Shown piece by piece: positions 59,201-64,000 of a stretch of DNA of 64,000 nucleotides. Each line of letters starts with the position of its first letter. Position 1 is the stretch's first letter. The translations under genes and the position numbers were made by a program. The notes beneath the pieces were generated by a model, which worked only from the letters and a program-made list of their open reading frames with translations, was not told the DNA's origin and ran no database searches. This DNA comes from Micropterus salmoides (taxonomy: Eukaryota; Chordata; Actinopteri; Centrarchiformes; Centrarchidae): the NCBI RefSeq assembly GCF_014851395.1, contig NW_024040040.1, positions 20,999,000 to 21,062,999 of the forward strand, in the 5' to 3' direction.

Positions 59201-59484
59201 GTTCAGTGTACATGCTCACATCTGAAACAAACTTTACGTGCTTGATAACTCTCCCACCCCGCAGACATCTACACGCCAATACCGATTTATATTCATAGCG
59301 GCAAGTGCTATGTAGCTCCACATAGGGGACACAGGAAGTGACATATAGCACCTTCATGCGGCGTCGGAACCGCGTAACAAATTCACAGCCGCACCGGCTG
59401 AGCTCCAGAATATGCAACTCGGCCGGTTCACGCGCGGACGCGCTACAAGTGCGAGGGCCCGCCCAACGCTGCTTGCAGCTTTAA
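56229..59484 (+). mobile_element. GGGCCC-head composite repeat, copy 9 (head missing)
   Basis: The tail of copy 8 joins directly to the poly-T tract of this copy, so the head is missing. Two 468-bp subunits follow, then the internal module with the 228-bp deletion (near 59090) shared with copies 2 and 3, and the tail. The minisatellite resumes immediately after it. Confidence 0.88.
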
Positions 59485-59825
59485 TTATTTAATTTTATTC
59501 TTTAGTTCTTTAATGATGGTAAGTTTGTCACACAAAGCTTTAGCAAAGATTTTGAAGGTAATTAAAAATCTGTTTAATTTTAACTCACTGTTATACTATT
59601 TTACTGTAATTATTTCATCTTATTCTTTAGTTCTTTAATGATGGTAAATTTGTCACACAAAGCTTTAGCAAAGATTTTACAAAGTTTAATTTTGGAACTC
59701 ACTCTTATTTTGCTGCATGCTGTTGACGGTAATTTATAATGCTGTTTAATTTTTACTCACCGTTATACCATTTTACTGCTTTACTGTCATTATTTCAATT
59801 TATTCTTCACTTGTTTAATAATAAA
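59485..59825 (+). repeat. Minisatellite, right part (same unit as 29890-30746)
   Basis: After the element tail the sequence reads TTATTTAATTTTATTC then TTTAGTTCTTTAATGATGG, the continuation of the 125-bp unit exactly where the left part stopped. About two and a half units follow, one of the longer 192-bp type with GCTGCATGCTGTTG. Confidence 0.88.
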
Positions 59826-60007
59826 GACTGACTTGATTCCAAAGAAACCTCCTACTGATCCTTTGCTGGCCCCGGAGATTCCTCCTTTTACTTATAACTC
59901 ACTGCTATACTTTTTTAATGATAAATTTATTGTCACAAACACCTCCTAGTTAATTCATTCAAGTTGTGTTACTTAATAAAGTCTTTAAATCAATGAAAAA
60001 CACACAA
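59826..60007. other. Unassigned flank of the minisatellite
   Basis: Nothing recognised between the two tandem repeats. Confidence 0.4.
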
Positions 60008-60240
60008 TGGACGGATGTACGCAACCCTCTTATCAGTTACACACAGACATATTTCCGTTTGGGCGGGACAGGATGCACCCCCTCTTATCAGTTACATACA
60101 GACATATTTCCGGCTGGGGTGGGACCGGATGCACCCCCTCTTATCAGTTATATACAGACATATTTCCGGTTGGGGCGGGACCGGATGCACCCCCTCTTAT
60201 CAGTTACATACAGACATCCGGTGGGGGTGGTGGGACCGGA
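60008..60240. repeat. 56-bp minisatellite, four units
   Basis: CCCTCTTATCAGTTACATAC with GACATATTTCCGG and GGGACCGGATGCAC recurs at about 60024, 60079, 60135 and 60191. The last unit is shortened. Overlapping open frames in all three plus frames are a by-product. Confidence 0.9.
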
Positions 60241-60299
60241 AATAGCTGTCAAAAATGAGTTTGATAGAATGTCATGTATAATTCTCTCTATCAATTAAC

Positions 60300-60400
60300 T
60301 TTTAATAATCGATTTTTAGACATTTGTTAATCGATTCATAATCCTCCATGTCAGCATCGCAATGCATCTAAGAATCGATTAATTCTCCCACCCCTATTAT
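60300..60400 (-). mobile_element. End of a DNA transposon remnant
   Basis: Read on the minus strand it begins TAGGGGTGGGAGAATTAATC then GATTCTTAGATGCATTGCG, a familiar fish DNA-transposon terminus with ATCGATT motifs. The other end is not seen. Confidence 0.45.
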
Positions 60401-60599
60401 TCACTGGGTAGGTTTTCAGTTTTAGATTTGGTGATTTTGATATTCTCACAAGCACCCACACTTCAACCCTCAACCCTGCACACACACAACAGCTAACACA
60501 ACCTCTTTCTGATTTTCTCTCGCTGTATCATACAGGGACAAACACTTACACGAGGTTTTTCAGCAGTATGTTTTACAGCCAAAAAAAACACTGCCTGCG

Positions 60600-62301
60600 T
60601 TTTGAACCTCTTTAGCCCAGTTAGCAACTTTTGGATGGATCTGGGTGTGGAGGAGGCCTACACTACATCTCTCTCTAACGTGGAGAAAAAACATCCAGAC
60701 TCCCTGCTCATTGTTCTTGGGTACTTTAACAAAGCAAACCTCAGTCATGAATTTCCAAAATACAGACAGCATATTAAGTGTCCCACCAGGGACACTAAAA
60801 CACTCGACCACTGCTACACAACATTAAAGGACGCCTATCGCTCTGTTCCCCGTGCAGCCTTGGGACTCTCTGATCACTGTCTGGTTCATCTTATCCCGAC
60901 ACACAGGCAAAAACTGAAATCTGCTAAACCTGTTGTAAAGACTGTGAAAAGATGGACCAACGAGTCAAAGCTGGAGTTACAGGCCTGCATTGACTGTACT
61001 GACTGGAGTGTTTTTGAGGCTGCAGCCACTGACCTGGACGAACTAACTGACACTGTGACATCTTATATCAGTTTTTGTGAGGACATGTGTGTGCCGACTA
61101 AAACCTTCCGCACATACAACAACCAAAACCCCTGGTTCACAGCGAAACTCAGGCAGCTTCGTCAGACCAAGGAGGAGGCCTTCAGAAGTGGGGACAGCGT
61201 CTTGTACAACCAGGCCAGGAACACAATGACTAAAGAGGTCAAAGCTGCAAAGAGGTGCTACGCTGAAAAGCTAAATAACAGCTTTGCAGCCAACGACCCT
61301 GCGTCGTTGTGGATCCACTATATACCAGGACCTGAAGTGGGAGCCCAACACTGACACTATCATCAAGAAGGCCCAGCAGAGGATGTACTTCCTGCATCAG
61401 CTCAGGAAGCTCAACCTGCCTAATGAGCTGCTGATCCAGTTCTACACAGCCATCATCCAGTCTGTTCTCTGCACCTCCATCACTGTCTGGTTTGGATCTG
61501 CCACCAAAAAGGACAAGGACAGACTACAACCAGGACTGCAGAAAAAATAATCTGTGCCAACCTGCCCCTCCATTCAGGACTTGCATACATTTCCAGAGTC
61601 AGGAAACGGGCAGGAAACATCACTGCAGATCCATCTCACCCCGGACACAACCTGTTCCAGCTCCTCTGGTAGGCGCTACAGAGCACTGTACGCCAAAACC
61701 AACAGAGTCAGGAACAGTTTCTTCCCACAAGCCATCACTCTGATGAACAGCTGATTTCTGACTCACAGTGTCAGGAACAATTCCTGTGCAATAACCCAGT
61801 AACTCTGTTTCTAATTAGCACCTGTTTACTGGTTTCCACTTATTATTTATTTATTCACCATTCTCTATTTCAGTGCTGTTCATACTATGTCATATTGTAT
61901 ATACTGTATACCAATACACCTACCTCAGGTCATAAGGTCATAGGTCTTATTTATTTTTTCCAGCATCCTTTGCACTATGCGCCATCACACTGTGTACATG
62001 TATACATGTATGCATGTATGTGTACCTGTATATCATATCCACCTTCAACATGTACATAATGATAATAGTTTACTCTTGCATCCTTTGCACTCTGATTACT
62101 GCACTATTTGTCAATATGTCTATATTGTTTGGTTCATAGTGTGTATATTAGTGTTGTCTACTCTGTATTTTTTGTCTGATTTTATTATTATATTATTATA
62201 TAATTATATTGTATAAGTAAGCAGATCGTGAGCAATGTACACTCCTGAGTCAAATTCCTCGTATGTGTACACATACCTGGCAATAAAACTGATTCTGATA
62301 C
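60600..62301 (+). mobile_element. Non-LTR retrotransposon (jockey/CR1-L2 group) with reverse transcriptase deleted
   Basis: It starts inside the endonuclease domain. LIVLGYFNKANLSH has Y where the catalytic D of GDFN belongs, while LSDHCLVHLIP is intact. The linker runs to NDPASLW at about 61315. There the sequence jumps to YQDLKWEPNTDTIIKKAQQR, which in relatives lies after the catalytic palm, so the whole reverse transcriptase core is missing. The C-terminal part (FLHQLRKLNLP, VWFGSATKKD, then frame changes, RRYRALYAKT, NSFFPQAITLMNS) ends with TGA at about 61753. The 3' UTR ends in GGCAATAAAACTGATTCTGA near 62301, a typical short tail. Confidence 0.85.
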
Positions 62302-63486
62302 CTTAACTCAAGTCTTTCAAATCTATGAAGTATAAAAAGCATCAAGTCTACATAATCTTAAATAATTCAAAAGAATTATACTAACTCTTATGCAGAGATG
62401 TGCAAATTGAAAACATACCTTGGATAGCTGTAGTGTCACTCAATACTTAATCCTGCAGGAGCAGATAAAACACAAAGAAATACTATATTTTATCATTTCA
62501 CTTACTCAGCGATACAAGAGCTGCTTTCGCAAGTCAGGTGATTATGGACAAGATGAAATCCCTTCAGCAGGACTCTCTATAGTCCTTAATGGGCACACAT
62601 ATGAACACCAACTTTTTATTAGTTTACAAAATAATGGCCATGTAAACACTTCTCACAAACGTGATACTGGAATAGTTTAATGTTGTGAGAAATGTATTTA
62701 GTCTCTTAAGAGTAAGTTACCAGTTCAATAGTTACATCTAGCTAAAAAGTAATGCAGTAATACAACATTCCTGCCATAAATCCTCCATAACAATGATAAT
62801 GTTCAGTTTTGGATGAAACTGTTTCAGAGAGTTGTTGATTCGACTGTATGATCATTTTGGAAACTGCAGTTGTGCTGCCGATGCTAAATAACACACACTC
62901 TTTTGTGTAATAATGCAACTCATGTCAACATAACATTACCACAAACATCTTCCAAAATGAACAAATGATAAAATAGTTTCAATGAAAACTGAGCATTCTT
63001 CACCAGTTAAAAGGTTTCATTACCACAGTGGAAAAATAACGTTAATGTTACTCCTTTACAAATGCATATTAACATTACAGCCACTTCAGACGAGGTAATA
63101 AATACTGGTTCTCTTGACTTTTGTTAAATAGGTTATTAACAGTTTTGCTCCGTTACTTGCAAAACCGTCTCCCTCGCATCGGGTAGCCATCTTGAATTTT
63201 CTGAAAACGTAAACCGTTAACCGTTAATAACGTCACACGTCAGTGTGTGTCTCAATACTTGAAGAAATCCATCATCACTCAAAAACGATGATACACACAT
63301 AATTAAAACAACATAACTCGTTAAGAAGACTTGGTTGTTTAGTGTATAGTATACTTATTAGCAGTTTTTGATTGCTGAACTCATAATTCTTTTGAGTAAG
63401 CAGCGTGTTCGGGTTTACAGTGTTTTATATATATTTTTTGTGCATGTAATAGGTTTGCAAAGTGAAAAAGCTCACTTGTGAAGCTG
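62302..63486. other. Unassigned non-coding stretch
   Basis: AT-rich; no gene recognised. An 86-codon plus-strand frame at 62420-62680 (contains SCFRKSGDYGQDEIPSAGL) has no family I can name. Confidence 0.4.
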
Positions 63487-63663
63487 GTTTGGGTTGTTCT
63501 ACCTCAGCTCAGCATAGAGAGGATGAGAGGGGTTGTCCATGATAGTTTTCAGCTTCCCTCTCATCCTCCTCTGTCACTGTCGCCACACTGTCCAGTTCCA
63601 TCCCCACCACTGAGCTGGCCTTCTTCACCAGCTTGCCCAGTTTGTTGGTGCCACGAGTCCTGA
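63487..63663 (-). mobile_element. LINE ORF2 C-terminal fragment, decayed
   Basis: On the minus strand it reads GIRTRGTNKLGKLVKKASSV, then VGMELDSVATV, then, in another frame, a MDNP-like segment. This matches the region after the reverse transcriptase of fish non-LTR elements (KLVKKASSVxG). Only about 175 bp are preserved, with a frameshift. Confidence 0.6.
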
Positions 63664-64000
63664 TGCCACCTCAAATATATATATATGAAAATATAAATGT
63701 TTGAGGGGCTAGGCTGAGATTTAGCAGGCAACAACACTCTGATGCTGCTACTGCAGCTACTGTGTAACTGTACTCCAGCACCCTCCCACTCAAGCTAGCT
63801 ATCCATCAGTAGTAACTGTCACCAGCATCATTTAGCTATTTACCACACTAACAGTGAATTTACAGGTATGTTATGTTCCTCAAGTCAGATTTGGATTCCT
63901 ATGTTTATTCATTTTACAACCTGCTGCACAACAGATTGTTGACATTTTCCATGATACTTTCCCCCAAAACGGGGTGTAGCCTTGGCGCTTGCTGCTTGAT
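63664..64000. other. Unassigned end of window
   Basis: Nothing recognised. Confidence 0.4.

Noticed and set aside
60007..60298. Three overlapping repetitive frames
   Set aside because: By-products of the 56-bp minisatellite.

Overview
This window is nuclear DNA of a bony fish, most likely a spiny-rayed (percomorph) teleost. It is AT-rich, gene-poor and full of teleost-type transposable elements. Only one normal host gene is visible. Two exons of an activin type II receptor (acvr2a-like) lie on the minus strand: exon 6 at 9132-9275 and exon 5 at 16194-16337. They are recognised by kinase-domain sequence, clean AG/GT splice sites and identical phase. No other exon of this gene was found, so the gene runs off the left edge and its 5' exons lie outside the window or in sequence I could not recognise.

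The intron between the two exons is almost entirely transposon. A Tc1/mariner element (9494-16147, TA target duplication) was itself split by an antisense L2-type non-LTR retrotransposon (about 10481-15528). Without them the intron would be about 262 bp. A 755-bp MITE lies 93 bp from exon 6.

More than a third of the window (about 23 kb) is one composite repeat, here called the GGGCCC-head element. There are nine copies: 1-2428, 2429-5337, 22083-23637, 30747-34566, 34567-37288, 49543-51137, 51638-52543, 52547-56228 and 56229-59484. Each full copy has a GC-rich 49-bp head repeated one to four times, a poly-T or TA tract, zero to three 468-bp subunits, a 1.5-1.7 kb internal module flanked by 62-bp direct repeats, and a tail ending in a small GCTGC/GCAGC hairpin. 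I see no transposase or terminal inverted repeat and cannot assign a class.

Other parts are as follows. A near-perfect inverted repeat spans 24138-27950; one arm carries 718 bp more than the other. A 125-bp minisatellite is split in register between 29890-30746 and 59485-59825. A decayed multi-exon gene of a large teleost transposon-like family lies at 45880-49316 on the minus strand, with a 48-bp coding tandem repeat. tRNA-like SINEs occur at 38590, 41518 and 42105, and a LINE that has lost its reverse transcriptase lies at 60600-62301.

Both N-gaps are exactly 500 bases, so they are placeholders, and both touch these repeats. Some large structures (the palindrome, the split minisatellite, the facing element copies) may therefore be assembly joins. 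There is no sign of bacterial-type operons, CRISPR or RNA genes. I found no clear undescribed functional system. The best candidates for something new are the architecture of the GGGCCC-head element and the 28.7-kb block it builds.
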